64,000 bases of DNA from assembly GCA_022578605.1 (NCBI GenBank), contig MU394067.1:124001-188000 (forward strand). The letters run 5' to 3'. Shown piece after piece: positions 35,062 to 47,600 of this stretch (its first letter is position 1; every line of letters starts with the position of its first letter). The DNA is from Camillea tinctor. Taxonomy: Eukaryota; Ascomycota; Sordariomycetes; Xylariales; Xylariaceae. Position numbers and translations under genes: made by a program. The notes under the pieces are model-generated. The model did not search any database. It had not been told where the DNA came from and worked only from the letters and a program-made list of their open reading frames with translations.

Positions 35062-35905
35062 TTACTGTCCGCGTGGTGGCTCATCCGGCTCGTACATCCA
35101 GTTGTCCTCGGCCAGCGCGATGACCTGTGCTCGCATGCTCGCCTTGAGTGCTTCCAGCACCTCTGTAATCCCCTCGAAATCAGCGCTGGGTCCTCTTGTG
35201 TTTTTACGTATTTCCTTCGCTGTTCGTGTAGGTGCGTATGTGTGAATCCCGTCGTTGGGAGCTTCCTTACCTTCGGGCTGCGCCGGCGTGCGGTTGATCT
35301 GGTGGTGTCTGACGGTCTCGGCGAGCTTTTGCCTCTCCCCTGCGGAAATGAGTCTTGGGGTTAGCTACCCTGGTTTGAACTTTTGTTTTTTTCTTGGCCT
35401 CTTGCGTGTATTGTAAATCGAGGGCATGTGTATGTGTAAAGAGTGTGTATGTTTCTGCCTTTTTTTTTCCCGGGGGTAACGTACGTTCGTTCTCCTGCGC
35501 GTCGTCTAGCACGACCTCGTCCAGGTCCTCGAGAGGCGGCGTCGGCGGGTCACCCACCTCGAAATCCCCGTTCTTGTCGCGGATCACGATCTCGGAGGTG
35601 TCCGAGAGCACCTCGACGTCGAGCCGGTGCAGCGACTTGCTGCCGCTGTTGTTATTATTGTTACTATCCATAACTCCGCCGCCGCCGGAAGACGTAGAGT
35701 TATGGTGACTATTGTTGGCGCCACCGGAAGAGGAGGACGAGGAACCGGTGGTCGGTGTTGGGCGCCGCGTCAGCTGGCTCGTGAAGAGGTTCCGTCGCAC
35801 CCCGCCGCCGCCTCCCCCGACGGCGGCGGCGGCTAGGTTCGCGCGCCCGGTGCGGTTGTGGCCCGCGCCTGCTCGGAGGTGATGTGATGGTGCTCGGTCG
35901 GTCAT
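35062..35905 (-). CDS. Uncharacterised fungal protein with a disordered N-terminal half
   Basis: Not recognised by function. Exons 35905..35485, 35339..35271 and 35162..35062 give 196 aa. The N-terminal 100 residues are low-complexity (Gly, Ser, Asn and His runs). Then comes an ordered-looking stretch VEVLSDTSEIVIRDKNGDFE with acidic surroundings, then RQKLAETVRHHQ, TPAQPEEVLEALKAS and DNWMYEPD at the C-terminus. Intron 2 (35163-35270) is exactly 108 nt without an in-frame stop, so reading through it would give 232 aa; I favour splicing because the GTAAGG donor and CTGAT/TTACAG end are good and the join PEEVLEAL looks natural. The helical C-terminal portion is probably the conserved part. Confidence 0.65.
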
Positions 35906-36740
35906 CGTGGAGCGGGAGGAAGGGTGAGGATAGGAGAGAGGCGAGAGGCGAGGTTAGGTTAGGTGCCGAGGTTGTTTTTATACATTTGCGTGTAAGGCTT
36001 GATGTATGTTAATATATATTGTACCTAGGTTAATCTTATTTATTTTTATTTTAGGTATTATTGATCTCTTTTGTTTTACCCAAGCAGAAGAGTAGAGGTT
36101 TTTTTTTCTCTTACTCTCTTTTTAATGATACTAGAGAGCTTGGGAACAGGATATACTGCTATGGGTAAAGACGGTGGTATGATAATCGTGGTTGAGTTAG
36201 CAAAAATAAGGAAGAGATGGGACGAGAGAAAAGAAACAAGAGACCAGCAATTGGTGTTGTTTATTGGGTGTTACCCAAATAAAAACACAGAGAGAGGGGC
36301 GGGATAGGTAGGATGGGTGCCCTGCAGGCTAAGTTTGTGGGGTATCCCTGCTCTCTAAAACTTTCTGTGTTTAAATGTCATTTGCGGTCTCTTGGGAGAC
36401 AATTTGGGACTCTTAAGACGCCTGAAATGTGGGGCAGATACAAACTGAAACAACAACTCGTACACTATAATCGCATTATGTACTACTACATATAGCAGTT
36501 GTAGGTAGACGGAGGTCTTGATTGTACAACATCTGATAGGTTGACCGACTTTCCCCTGGGTAAAGTTCAATAGGTGCCTTATTTTCCCTTGGAATCTCTT
36601 GGCTTCGTGTTTCAACTTTGGGTTGTAGTTTGATGTTTAGCACACGCGCTTCCCTTGTGAAGCGATATTTCACGTTACAGCTGAACTTAATACCACTATC
36701 AACACTAGCAACAGCATATAGGCATGAAGCATTTTGCACC
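35906..36740. other. Divergent promoter region between the 35905 gene and RAI1
   Basis: AT-rich. An ATG at 36724 opens a frame that overlaps the RAI1 start out of frame and would matter only if it lies in the leader. Otherwise nothing seen. Confidence 0.55.
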
Positions 36741-38438
36741 ATGGCAAGCACTTTCGATATCCATCCCGTCGGTCGTTTTCAAGGCGAAAGCGAGCCTGTG
36801 AAGCGGCCCAAGGTAAATAATATTTGATTTTATTCAACCCAATCCATTTTCTGATTTCTATCCATGAGCCCATCTTGATTTACCTATCTGTAGGAAATAG
36901 CATGCTTTTCATATGATGACAAGCACGAGTTTCACCTCGGCGATTCATCGCTGCAGTGGTACTATCCCCCTGAGTTAGGGGCAGATCTCTCTAAGGGTTT
37001 CGACAACTTTGATAAGCACGATGATTCTAAAGACGAGCACCTTGACAGCCTTCTTAAGACAATCATGGCCCACGAAGAAGAGGAAGGAAAGAAGATCGAC
37101 GCTGGAATAGTTACCTGGAGAGGCATGATGACCAAGGTATTTTGTTTTCACCCACCTTCTGGATCTTGTTGTCTTGGACAGATGGCTAACTAACCCAACC
37201 TAGATAATGTCGACTCCATTTGATGATCGAGATGGGTGTGTACCGATAATACCTATCTCTTGCTTTGTCTATGGCATTCTAATCATGAGTGTACCTCAGA
37301 TTTGAGATGAATGCTACTCTATACCAAGTGCGCGACTCACATACTATCTTATCGAACAGACTACTGATCATCCCGTGAAGGACTGCATGTATGCTCAGAG
37401 CTTCTCTTCCTCGGCCGCTACTCATTGAATCTAACGCCCTAAATGTAGTTTTATTGAGGAGAATCACGCCTATAAACAAGCCTCGCAGGAAGAACAGAGA
37501 AGACAACAACAGCAGCCAGGGCGACGAGGCCAATTTTCACCCGAAGTGATGACATACTGGGGTGAGTTATATATATGGATGTTTTGACAATGGAAGTTTC
37601 ATCAGCTGACCATAATTTACCACAGGCTACAAGTTTGAGACGCTGTCTTGTCTACCACGCCCCTGGGGGGAGGTTACAAGAGAGTTTATCGAGAACCGCG
37701 ATAATGCGACTGTCAGCAACAAAGCTCAATATTGCTCTGTAGTGCGCACCGGAATTGGCAAGACGATCATGTGCATTGGAGGCGAGGTCGATGCTAGTAA
37801 GCTATGAAGAACATCGACAACCATTATTCACAGACACTAACACCCTTTTTTCTTTTTTCCTTAAGTCTGGGACTCGAAGCCCACCCAAAAGGGGGCACCG
37901 ATAAACTGGATTGAACTCAAGACCAGCGTCGAGATCCGTGACGAACGGGGGATGAACAACTTCGAGCGCAAACTCATGAAGTTTTGGATTCAGTCCTTCC
38001 TGCTAGGCGTGCCCAAGATAATCGTCGGCTTTCGCTCGCAGCGGGGCATCCTGACCAAACTTGAAGAGATCGAGACGGCCAAGATCCCCGAAACAGCTGC
38101 CAGGCGCGGAGTTCGGAGCTGGGACGCCAATATATGCATCAACTTTGCCAACGCGTTTCTAGAATGTACGTAACCTACTACACTAACCGACCTACCCGAT
38201 GAAAAGGAACTCAGATAAGAGGAGGGATCTTATAATACGGGTTGTTCCTATCGTTGCTAACCTGGACGTTGTTTCGCATTTAGGGCTTAAAACCACGATT
38301 AACGACGAGGGAGTTTGGCGGATAAGGCGACGGCCCCGTTCGCAGGCAATCGAGGTGTTCAAGGTCGAAGAGGTGGGCCACGGGAGTATTCTCACGGACG
38401 AATTTATCAACTGGCGGATAAAACTCAGTTTGATCTAG
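36741..38438 (+). CDS. RAI1: Rai1/DXO-family decapping nuclease
   Basis: Removes aberrant (incomplete, NAD-type) caps and partners the 5'-3' exonuclease Rat1 in the nucleus. Nine exons: 36741..36812, 36894..37136, 37204..37235, 37300..37327, 37381..37388, 37449..37561, 37626..37796, 37866..38165 and 38284..38438, giving 373 aa in one frame. Family motifs: GIVTWRGMMTKIM, FIEENHAYK, the metal-binding GGEVDA, and WIELKTS with the catalytic Glu-x-Lys, followed by KFWIQSFLLGVP. Exon 5 is only 8 nt (GACTGCAT); it is required because both skipping and reading through hit stops, and it supplies the conserved residues between NATLYQ and FIEEN. The last exon carries the conserved WRIKLSL end. Family assignment is firm. 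Confidence 0.94.
37381..37388 (+). other. 8-nt microexon (exon 5) of RAI1
   Basis: Flanked by GAAG acceptor and GTATGC donor. Without it the frame meets a stop in either neighbouring intron. Confidence 0.8.
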
Positions 38439-38725
38439 GCGGTGGCGGCAGCATTAGGGGCAGTACGCATCTTTAATTGCAATGTTTTTCTTTCACATCA
38501 CGAAAGAGGAGGTCTAATTGAACAAAAAGAATTGAGATGAACTTTCTCCATATATTTTAAGAACAAAGCTTAATCATGTTGTATACCTAGTCTTCTGGTT
38601 TATGTATCTCTTCAATGAGGAACCTTTCTGCTCCCCCTTTCTCTGTATCTGTCTTGTATCTATAAGCCTGTCTCATCTATCGTCATTACCATCTATATTA
38701 CATCCCCCATGCGAGTCTATACAAA

Positions 38726-40384
38726 TCACGGGGCAATCTTGAGACGCATTCTACGACTTGCTGGGTCGAAGGTGCCCGCGAACTGCGAGAGCTTGGGCTC
38801 CGGTACCTCTTTGCTAGCTCTTATGCTGTTGAGGTCCACCTCAAAAGCCATATGGTTCAGGAAATTACAGATCTACCAGCCCGGATTCAACATTAGCAAC
38901 TCGATCCAACTAGCAGAGACGACACACACAAGCCAACACGCTCTCATAAGGCAAAGTTTATTTTTAAGAAAAGGTGGGAGAGGGGGAAGGGGGGGTAGAG
39001 GTGAAAAAAAAATGAATGAAAAAAAGACTGAAACTCACAGGCTTAGCATGCCACCTCCCCCCGCCGATCTCGAACCAGCCGAGGTGGCCCCCGAGTGAGG
39101 TGGTACAGAGCACGACGTTAGGGTTGGCGCGGGCCTCCTCGAGGGGCAGGGCGGCGCGGGCGGCGATGGGGTCGTCGAGCGCGTTGAGCGCGAGCAGGGG
39201 CACGCGCACGCTGAGCAGGGCGTCCACGCTCGACGCGTCGCGGTAGTAGGCGCCCTCGGTCGGGTACCCCCAGGTCGGGCACTGGTACGCGCGGTCGAAC
39301 TCGTACAGGTACCGCACGCGGAAGAGCTCGGCCATGTCCACGTCCGCGTTGTACTTCTCGATCTCGGCGCGGTGCTGGGTCGCGAGCGCGCGGAGGGAGT
39401 CTGGTTTTAGGGGGTTAGGGGGGAGGGAAGAGAGAGGTGGAAGGGGACCATTGAACTTACTCCCCAGAGTTCGCAGGTACACTTCGTGCCCGATGTAAGA
39501 ACTCTCTAACATCTTATTAGAAACATCGAGGTTCCAGGGGTTCGCGCACACGACGGCGGCTTTGAGCTCAGCTGCAGGACCCTCCTCGCCGAGATACTAT
39601 CGTAATAGGTTAACGAATGGGCTCTTTTATATGCGTTTGTTTTACTTTACTCCATCAAGAGATGAGAAAAACAGCCAACTTACGTTAGTGAGAATACAAG
39701 CCCCCAGGGAAAATCCCAGGCCGAAGAGCGGGCGGTTTGGATACTTGTTCCGCAGCCATTTGACAACCTTTACGCTATATATTAGCAAAACCCGGGGCAA
39801 TGGAATTTCTAGACGCTTCTTTTTACCTGTCGGGTATCCCATGTCGCCCGGGCATTGTATAACAGACCCGTGGTGATCTTGCTCTTCGCACAGCCCCTCG
39901 AGTTGACGACGCAGGCCTCCCACCGGCCGCTATCGACTAGCGGTGCTATCGCATGTCTGAGGTAGATCTCATGCGAGCCGCCGGACAGGCCGTGCAGAAT
40001 CACCAGCATGGGGCGGGAATCGTCGGAGCCCATAGCAGAAAGCTCGGCCTCGCTGAAGTACGTGGTCCGCGGCGGCAGGGTCTCGTCAACCTCCTCCTCC
40101 GCGGCGGACGGGACGGCAAAGTCGACGGCGAAGGTGCCGTCGAAGGCCTTGTTCTCGGCCGCGAAGATCCGCCGCTTGTAGTGGATGGGCGGTCCGTGGG
40201 CCTTGGTCGCCGTCCACACCGTCTGCAGGTGCCCGTTGAAGAGCAGCGGGTTCAGCTGGCATGGCGGCACGGTCTTCTCGCATATCCGCAGCAGGTCCGT
40301 GGCCTTACCATCCTTATCACTCAGGCCGAGGGGGGTCGGCGAGGTTGTGAAATCTATCGTGGCACGCCCAAGCCAGTCCATCAT
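38726..40384 (-). CDS. Alpha/beta hydrolase of the YheT/Eht1 family
   Basis: Likely acyltransferase/esterase related to yeast Eht1/Eeb1 (medium-chain fatty acid ethyl ester synthesis) and bacterial YheT. Exons 40384..39827, 39767..39684, 39596..39461, 39400..39039 and 38872..38726 give 428 aa in frame. Substrate-entry motif NPLLFNGHLQTVWT near residue 45; oxyanion region LHGLSGGSHE; nucleophile Ser in GFSLGA (exon 2); acid Asp in NALDDPI; His in GGHLGWFE. PWNLDVSN and WGYPTEGAYYRDAS are also typical of this family. The first codon could be either of two adjacent ATGs at 40384 and 40381. All introns are short with CTAAC/CTAAT-type branch sites. It converges on RAI1 with a 287-bp gap. Confidence 0.91.
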
Positions 40385-41590
40385 CTCTATGCCTTATTAT
40401 TAATATATAAAAAATGAAGACTTAATGTATGGTTTATGAATTAAGAGATGTAGGCTATGAGAGCTTTGATTTTAACGTTTCTTTTTCCTTTCTTCTTTTT
40501 TTTTTCTTTCCTGTTTTCAACACATGAGCATTGTTAGTTTATAATTTGTGATGGTGAGTGCTGTTAGGTTTAGTAGGATGTAAGTGTTGTTTTGTCTATC
40601 TTGCAGTTGTCTGTCTGTCTTCAACTAAGAGATGGTCGAATAGGAATTCTTACTTAGTGTGATAATGCAGTAGTAGCCCCACTTGCCTCGGTTTATGCCG
40701 AGTGATAACACTATTGGAAAGTCTTGAGTATAGCACGTTACTAAGAGTTGGTACCTAGGTAACCTATATCAGTCAATTACTAACAATGGGGATTCTAGTT
40801 GACATTGAAGTTATATCGATACCAATGCCATTGCTTGCTTGAAGCCTTTAAGCTTTAACCAATTAAATAGACGTTGCTGTTAGATTGAAACTATATCATA
40901 TACCCTGGTTAGTTCAAGTCTGCTAAGTTGACTGAATCTTTGAGCCGCATGGCATAACTACTACCTAAAGGTAGGATGGACACAGCTAGATACGTATGTC
41001 TAGGTAAGTTAGCGTTAGGTTGACATGCACAATTATAGACTGCCAAGACCGATAGGTAGTATTTCATATGTTAACAAACTCAATTGCCTGTCCCAGTTGA
41101 ATTGACACCTTGCCAGCAGCTTTCAAGGTAAATCAATACTGTATAGGTTATCTAGATAGTTAGGTTACTAGGTTAGGCACTTTATGTACCTAGTTATTTA
41201 CGATACACATGTGACCTATAGATGTGCAATACACTAGTCTAACTACCTAAGCCTCTCTATCCATGTCAGTAAAAGGTAGATATCTAATCTGAGCCCAATT
41301 GGTTGGATAAGACTTTGTCATGGGATGGAAAAGAGTGGGGATGGTTGACGGCAGATCGCGGCTGAACAGACCGATGAGCTCAAATCACATGACTTGGAAT
41401 CTTCCGACGTCGCGGCGCGCTTTGCTTTGACTTGCTTTAACTTGCTTTGCCAACTTCAACCTTTTATCATTCGCGTATTATATCTACCAGTACCTTACGA
41501 GAACGAAACCACCCGGATCGAAACGAAGCAGGGAGAAATTGCAGCGGGAGGGAAAGAGATGGTATAGATGGCGTTAAAGGCAATGAAATT
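40385..41590. other. Divergent promoter region of the hydrolase gene and MAU2
   Basis: Rich in TAGGTA/TACCTA words (for example 40750-40770 and 41140-41200). The MAU2 leader at 41550-41594 holds upstream ORFs, listed separately. Confidence 0.6.
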
Positions 41591-41594
41591 ATGA
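41559..41594 (+). promoter_or_regulatory. Two small uORFs in front of MAU2
   Basis: uORF1 is 41559-41567 (ATG GTA TAG). uORF2 begins one base later at 41568, has eight codons and an internal ATG, and its TGA (41592-41594) overlaps the MAU2 ATG (41591-41593) as ATGA. The transcription start is not known, so inclusion in the mRNA is inferred from proximity. Confidence 0.55.
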
Positions 41595-44500
41595 CATATC
41601 GCGATTCCTTACCCCATGGCCATGGGTCATCGGGACAATATCCTCAGGCCATGTCCAACGGCTACGATAATGGTTGGGGCAACCCACAGTTCCAGTCGCA
41701 AGCGCACCCGCATTCGCAACCGCAATATCAGAATGCCATATTCTCCCCAGTTGCTTATCCGAATAACATCCAACAGCAACAGCAGCAGCAGCATCACCTC
41801 CAGAACAACCAACAAAATGCGCATCCCCATCCCCATCAGCATCAGCACATGCTGCAACATCAACATCAACCTCATCATCAACCTCAGATCCAACACCAAC
41901 ATCAACACCAACCTCATCCCCAAACTCATCCACGCCCTCACCCACACTCGCAGCATATGCAAACACACAATACGAACTATCAGTTCCAGTCCTATGACCC
42001 ATCCTTTGATCAGAGGCCCTGGAACATGAACCAGCCCGCCCACATGATGCCACCGACCCAACAGCCCGTCCAGCAAGCTCCGAACCAACATCAGCATTAT
42101 CCCCAGCATATGGACTGGCAGCGCATGCCTCCGCCCATGTCGATGCCCATGCCGTCACCCACGCCTGCTTACCATCACTCTCAACATCAACAACAGCATC
42201 AACAACAGCATCAACCGCAGCATCAACCGCAGCATCAACCGCAGCATCAACCGCAGATACAGCCCCAGATACAACCCCAGATGCAATCTCAGACACAACC
42301 TTCAGCACAACCCCAACCTCAGGTATTACCGCATCAAAGTCCGATTGCTCAACATGTAAACTCGCCTGTCATGGCGCAGTCACCGCAGGTACCGCCGCAA
42401 TATATGCCGAATAACCACCATCGAGGTTCTACAGCGAGTGCGCGCGTCGAGCACACCAATCGAGTATCTGCCAGTCCACGCCTAACCTCCCAAGCTGTTA
42501 CACGGAGCCCGAGTGTAAGCTCGACAAGATCGCCCGCACCGACACCTGCTCTTATACCACACCATCTTGATACGAATTCACTTTTGATTTGCATGGCCGA
42601 GGAGTTCTTTGAAAAGGCGCGGAAGAGTTCCTTAGATGTGGCAGAGACAGTTAATGCGCAAAGCCTACACGAATACCAAAAACTTGTCGCAACCGGGCTG
42701 GGTTGCCTCGAAGTGGCCCTCCAAAGTAACAGGCTGGCCCCGCGCTTGGAAGCTCGGATCCGGCTCCGATACGCAAGCATCCTGTGTGAAGAGACCAACA
42801 ATGTCATGGAGGCCGAGACAGCACTGACAAAGGGAATCACTCTATGCGAAAGGGTATTTGCTTCTTCCTTGAGCTCTTCCTCTCACTTAGGCTGACATGT
42901 TTAACCACAGAATCGATTTGCCGATTTGAAATACTTAATGCAGTTCTTACAGGTCAAGCTGCTTTTCTCGCAGCGGAAAGAAAGGGCCGCAATGATTGCT
43001 GTGGATGGACGGATACGTGATGCCGAAGTGTACGTCTCTAGGTCATCTTGCTAGAAGCCCCATTTTAACGTTTCGAACAGGTTAAAACATACCCACTGGA
43101 TCTATGCATTCCGCTTTCTCAAGGCCTCTTTCTATGTCCAAACGGCCAATCCAACGGAAGCACATGCCCTAGAAAACTTGAAAGCAATCATCATGTTGGC
43201 TAGCCAAAGAGGTGACCGCGCTGTTTACGTTGCTGCCTCCCTACTTGAGGGATTGAGCCTCTTGAGGAATATGAAAGACGATGCCCTAGTTCGTATACAA
43301 GCCTGTATCGCCCAAGCTTCGAAATACCAGCTCGATAATTCTGTTCATATTTTGCAACTTCGTGCTCTGTCCCTTATACTGGACCTTGCGTGTAGTCTAC
43401 ACCAGAAGTCCCCCAAGGAAATCGTCTTAAAATTAAAGGCCTTGCAAGACCGCATGGATACCTCCATCAATGATCCAAGTTGGAGCTTCGCGGATACGAA
43501 GCTATTACTCCCAATTAGCAAGCAATCCAACAGTTCACAGATAATCAGCGACGATACATCGGGGATCTTAAAACCTGGCCCGGAAGGTGACCCTTACGAC
43601 TACCTAGCTATGTCATTCTGGACCAAATTGGAAGCATTTGCTTTAACGTAAGGAGATTGTCTTGTATCGGGTTCGTAGCTAATAAGCATTGCAGATATAC
43701 ATATAGTGGTCTTGCACTCCTTTACCAACAGCCTCGTAGTGACAAGAGGATGTTTTCTCTATGGGAAGAGGGATTAACCCAATTTAGACGAAGTAAGGCG
43801 CCTTCTCATTTTTATGCTGGTATTCGCTCTGACCATTTATCTTTAGGCGGTGACAAGATGCGAGGAACGCCAAATTCTATGGAGGAGGCGATTAGAAGCA
43901 AGAATTGGCAACGAGAAATGAGATGCTATCTGTATATTCTCCGAGGTCTACATTTTGCGACGTCGACTCGATGGGATGAAGTGAAAAAATGCATTACTGA
44001 ATTGGAGCGTATGGTGAAGCCCGCTCTTGGGAACATCGTTGTCCTTTACTCGATGTATCTTACGGGGGTATACCATCAGGGGACAGGAGATCTGGCCAAC
44101 GCCAACATGATATACAGCGAGCACTTTAGTCTTGATGCCGATGATACCAATTACACCAACCGGAACCCAGCGGAACTCGACGTCTCGTTACTTGCCACCT
44201 TCAACCGGATATGGATAATGCAGGAACCATCTTACAGAAATGACCGGTTGACTCTAGAGCTTCTTGAACAACTTCGTCCACTTTGCACAGACCATCCTAA
44301 CCTGGAGATTCGCACTGCGTATAACCTCGTGCTCGCGGCAATTCAGACAAATCCTCCCATCCCGATGACAGCGGTCAAAACGCATATCTCGACTGCACTA
44401 AATAACGCGAAGATCTTGGGGGATGTACAAACGCTCTCCATAGCCCTCAACCTCATGAGGGCTAAACTTTTTCAAAGCATTGTAGGGGACCAGGCCCTGA

Positions 44501-44679
44501 AAAGCGCCAAAGCTGCTTCAACACAGGCGAAGAAGAGCGGTAACCTTTTATGGATGAGTGTAGCAAGTGGCATGCTTGCGCAGAGTTACGATGTTCAAGG
44601 TCAGGGATTTGAAGCATCAAGCGCGTGGCAAGATGCTATAAAATACCGAACGCAAGCATTCAAAAATGACGAGGCATGA
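41591..44679 (+). CDS. MAU2: Cohesin loading factor MAU2/Scc4
   Basis: TPR-like partner of Scc2/NIPBL that loads cohesin on chromatin. Exons 41591..42853, 42911..43029, 43081..43647 and 43695..44679 give 977 aa. Residues 1-330 are low-complexity and rich in Gln, His and Pro, with tandem QHQP/QIQP repeats (42211-42290). The conserved helical array starts near LLICMAEEFFEKAR and continues through LRYASILCEETNN, KHTHWIYAFRFLKASF and RGDRAVYVAASLLEGLSLL to LTGVYHQGTGDL and SGMLAQSYDVQG at the C-terminus. Introns are 47-57 nt with consensus donors except GTATTT at exon 1. No upstream in-frame ATG exists, so the start at 41591 is well fixed despite uORFs in the leader. The N-terminal extension is prion-like in composition; whether it phase-separates is speculation. 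Confidence 0.93.
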
Positions 44680-47600
44680 GACCTGCTGAGCTGTATGCAT
44701 TTCACTCTATAAACTACTAACGGTGTTTCGGGGGATGAGTTTGTGTATAATAATAATATCATGCATAAGGGGGTCTGGAACATCAAGGGTTGGGGCTTGA
44801 GAAGGCCATGTTATCAAAATCCGGCGTTCTTCGGTATCATAGTGGTAAGAAAGGAGCGCTGTCATTCTATCGCTAATTGCACGATGATGGAACCAATATT
44901 GGTAGAGAGAGGTTGAAGATATACCCAGGTGTCATTGATTGGTGATGAAACTTCTTTGCACGAATGTATTTTACTGCTCAAAGGAATGCGATGTGGGTGA
45001 GAAACATGTTACCCGATTTCGAAAGAGATGTGTACCACAGCATGGGTTCGCAGCTAAATTCATTGCTACTGTGTACTAAAGATTTCTTTCCCGTCAGATA
45101 ACGTGGTCTAGAGTCCTCTTTTGTACCCTGTAGTCATTCAACTCGCCGACCGGCGAACTAGTTTCGCCTAGTTGTTCGACCCAAGGCGTGTCAGCTCCTA
45201 ACTATTGTCTTGACAGCTCGTATTCCACACCATGTAAGCTCTGGTCTCGTTTGGCACCACACCACATCATCTAACCTACCCGGTAAAAATCACTTTCCCG
45301 TCCTTACTTACTCATCCCTCGACTACGCTGACAGTATGATTACCCAACGACAACTATCACGCACTAAGGGGAAGGAGGGATTGATTATAAGAGGGGAAAA
45401 GAGGGGAGAGGAGGGAGGCTATGTATACACATGCCATTCAAACCACCGCTCCGGATCTGTACGTCAAAGAGAACATTTGCTGACCTTCCAGATGTAGATC
45501 CAACCGTCTCGAGGCACAGAAGGACAGAGAGGGAGGGTCGGACCCGTAGTAATGACCGAATACCCATTGGACGGGGCGTATATCCGATACAGGAGGCGCG
45601 TTAGAAAGAAAAATCGGACGGGAAAAAAATGGATGAAAACAAGGTATCTAACGTGGGAGCGACCCAAAGTCACGAAGCTTTCCCCCTGGCCATAGTAGTC
45701 GAGCTCGGCATTAGAGTCTGGCAGGATTTCCCGTTGTTGTGGTGGTGGCGGTTGACATTGTTATTGTTGTTGCTGTTGTTTTGATGGACCCCCGAGCGAC
45801 TTACCACAGACACTAAGTAGGTAGGTAGGGAATGTATGTGGCATTGTTTTCTTCTTCGCTTAGTGCATGAATGAGTGAGTATATGTACATAACATTATTA
45901 CTACGCTTAACCTACCTCCGTCGTGTAGCATGCGCCACGGAGCATACTAGGTTATATCGTACCGTACGAACGGATCGGATATTGGACCGAGATAGTACTA
46001 GACTGGGTTTCTTCTTTCCCACTCATATACGACGGGGGTGGGTGACGTATAAAACAAAATCGGGTATAAGATCCCAGTTCAAGACCCTTTTTCCTTGGCG
46101 GAGAGGGGGGAGCTAGCGGGAGGGATCTTTCGGAGGGTCTGTGAGAGAGAGAGAGCGGGGACCAAAAAGAAAAGCAATGGGTCATGGACTCGTTACTACA
46201 ACCTATGGTATGGCCACGTCTTTGCCCCGGACGATAAGATCATAGTAATAGTAATATATCGTTAATTACCAGGTTATTTACCTGCTCTGTTTTATTTTTA
46301 AAGGAGGACAATAGACGAGATGTTCCCACATAACTTCGGTAGTTTTCCCGGGAGTGATCGTGCATAAACATAGTCCACCTAATACCTAGGCACATATACC
46401 AAGTTTAGTTCGCGGAGTAGTATACGGAGCGGATAACTCGTGGGTATTGTCATCATTATGCCTTGAAGGCAAAGACTATAATATATAGTGTAGACGACAG
46501 ACGGAACCAAACTAATTTAACAAAGTCGGATTGATTGTCAACCAACCTAGCCCCTTATCTATCAACAACTAACTCCCTACATAACCTAACTAGGTCATGC
46601 CAACTTGGTTCTCATTCCGTTGTCATCAAGATGCATCGCACCGCCGGCGCGAAGTTCCCGCACCATTGATATGGGGCCTATGTCATAGGTATCGCAGAAA
46701 ACACGGCCCAACCAGCCCCTTGGGACATGGTCCCCCCTTTTTTTTGCTTCTTCCTTTAATACTTCTTATCGCCCGCTCATGACTACCTTACCTATATAAC
46801 CATAATACATAGGAGGGGGGGTAGCGGTATAGAAAAAAGGAGATGGGGGCCGAAGAGAGGAAGGGGGTTTCCCCACTGCCGAACTTTGTTGTAACCTGAT
46901 GTGACCCTTCTTGCATGTATGCGTAGGCAATAATATGTATTCTATACCGAAGGTAAGAATAGGTATATGTACGTGTTCCCTTCTCCCTTTCTCCCACACG
47001 CTGTCGTTTGTGTCTGTCGTGTCTGTCGTGTCCTACTCAATAAGGCATGTGTATGTGTGTGTATGTGTATACGTAGGTAATTTATACTCCACGCATGGAA
47101 CTCCTACGTATATTAGGTAGTGTTGTATGCATGCACGTAAGGGAGGGGGGAGGGGGGGAGGAGGAACCAGAGGAGCAAAAAGAAGGAAACCAAAAAAAGT
47201 ACATATCCACACCTTTCGGCATATATGTTCGTTTAGGGGGGGTAACGTATGTGTGTGTATGCTGCTTCGCGCGCGCGAAAAGGTGTTTTCTAGAACGCGC
47301 GAAACATGCCAACCAGGGAAGTTAGTTACATAGCACGAGTCCCTTACATCTCTCGGTACCATAAGACGGCAAAGTACGGTACGATTTCGATTCGGCCGGT
47401 GTGTGGGACATACACACGCGCCCGAGCACCAGTTTTCTTCTTTCTTTTTTTCGCCTTCTTCTCCGCCCTGCCCTCCCCTTCCCACCCTCCAGGGCTCATG
47501 TACGGGGATACGCAGCGCAACAAGTCCCTGTTTTGGTTCATTGACCAAGCGCTGACAATAACTCCTGCAACGCTTTTTTCTTTTCTTACACTACATCCAT

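Noticed and set aside
41589..42308. Minus frame of 239 codons, Val/Asp/Ala-rich
   Set aside because: Mirror image of the Gln/His repeats of MAU2.
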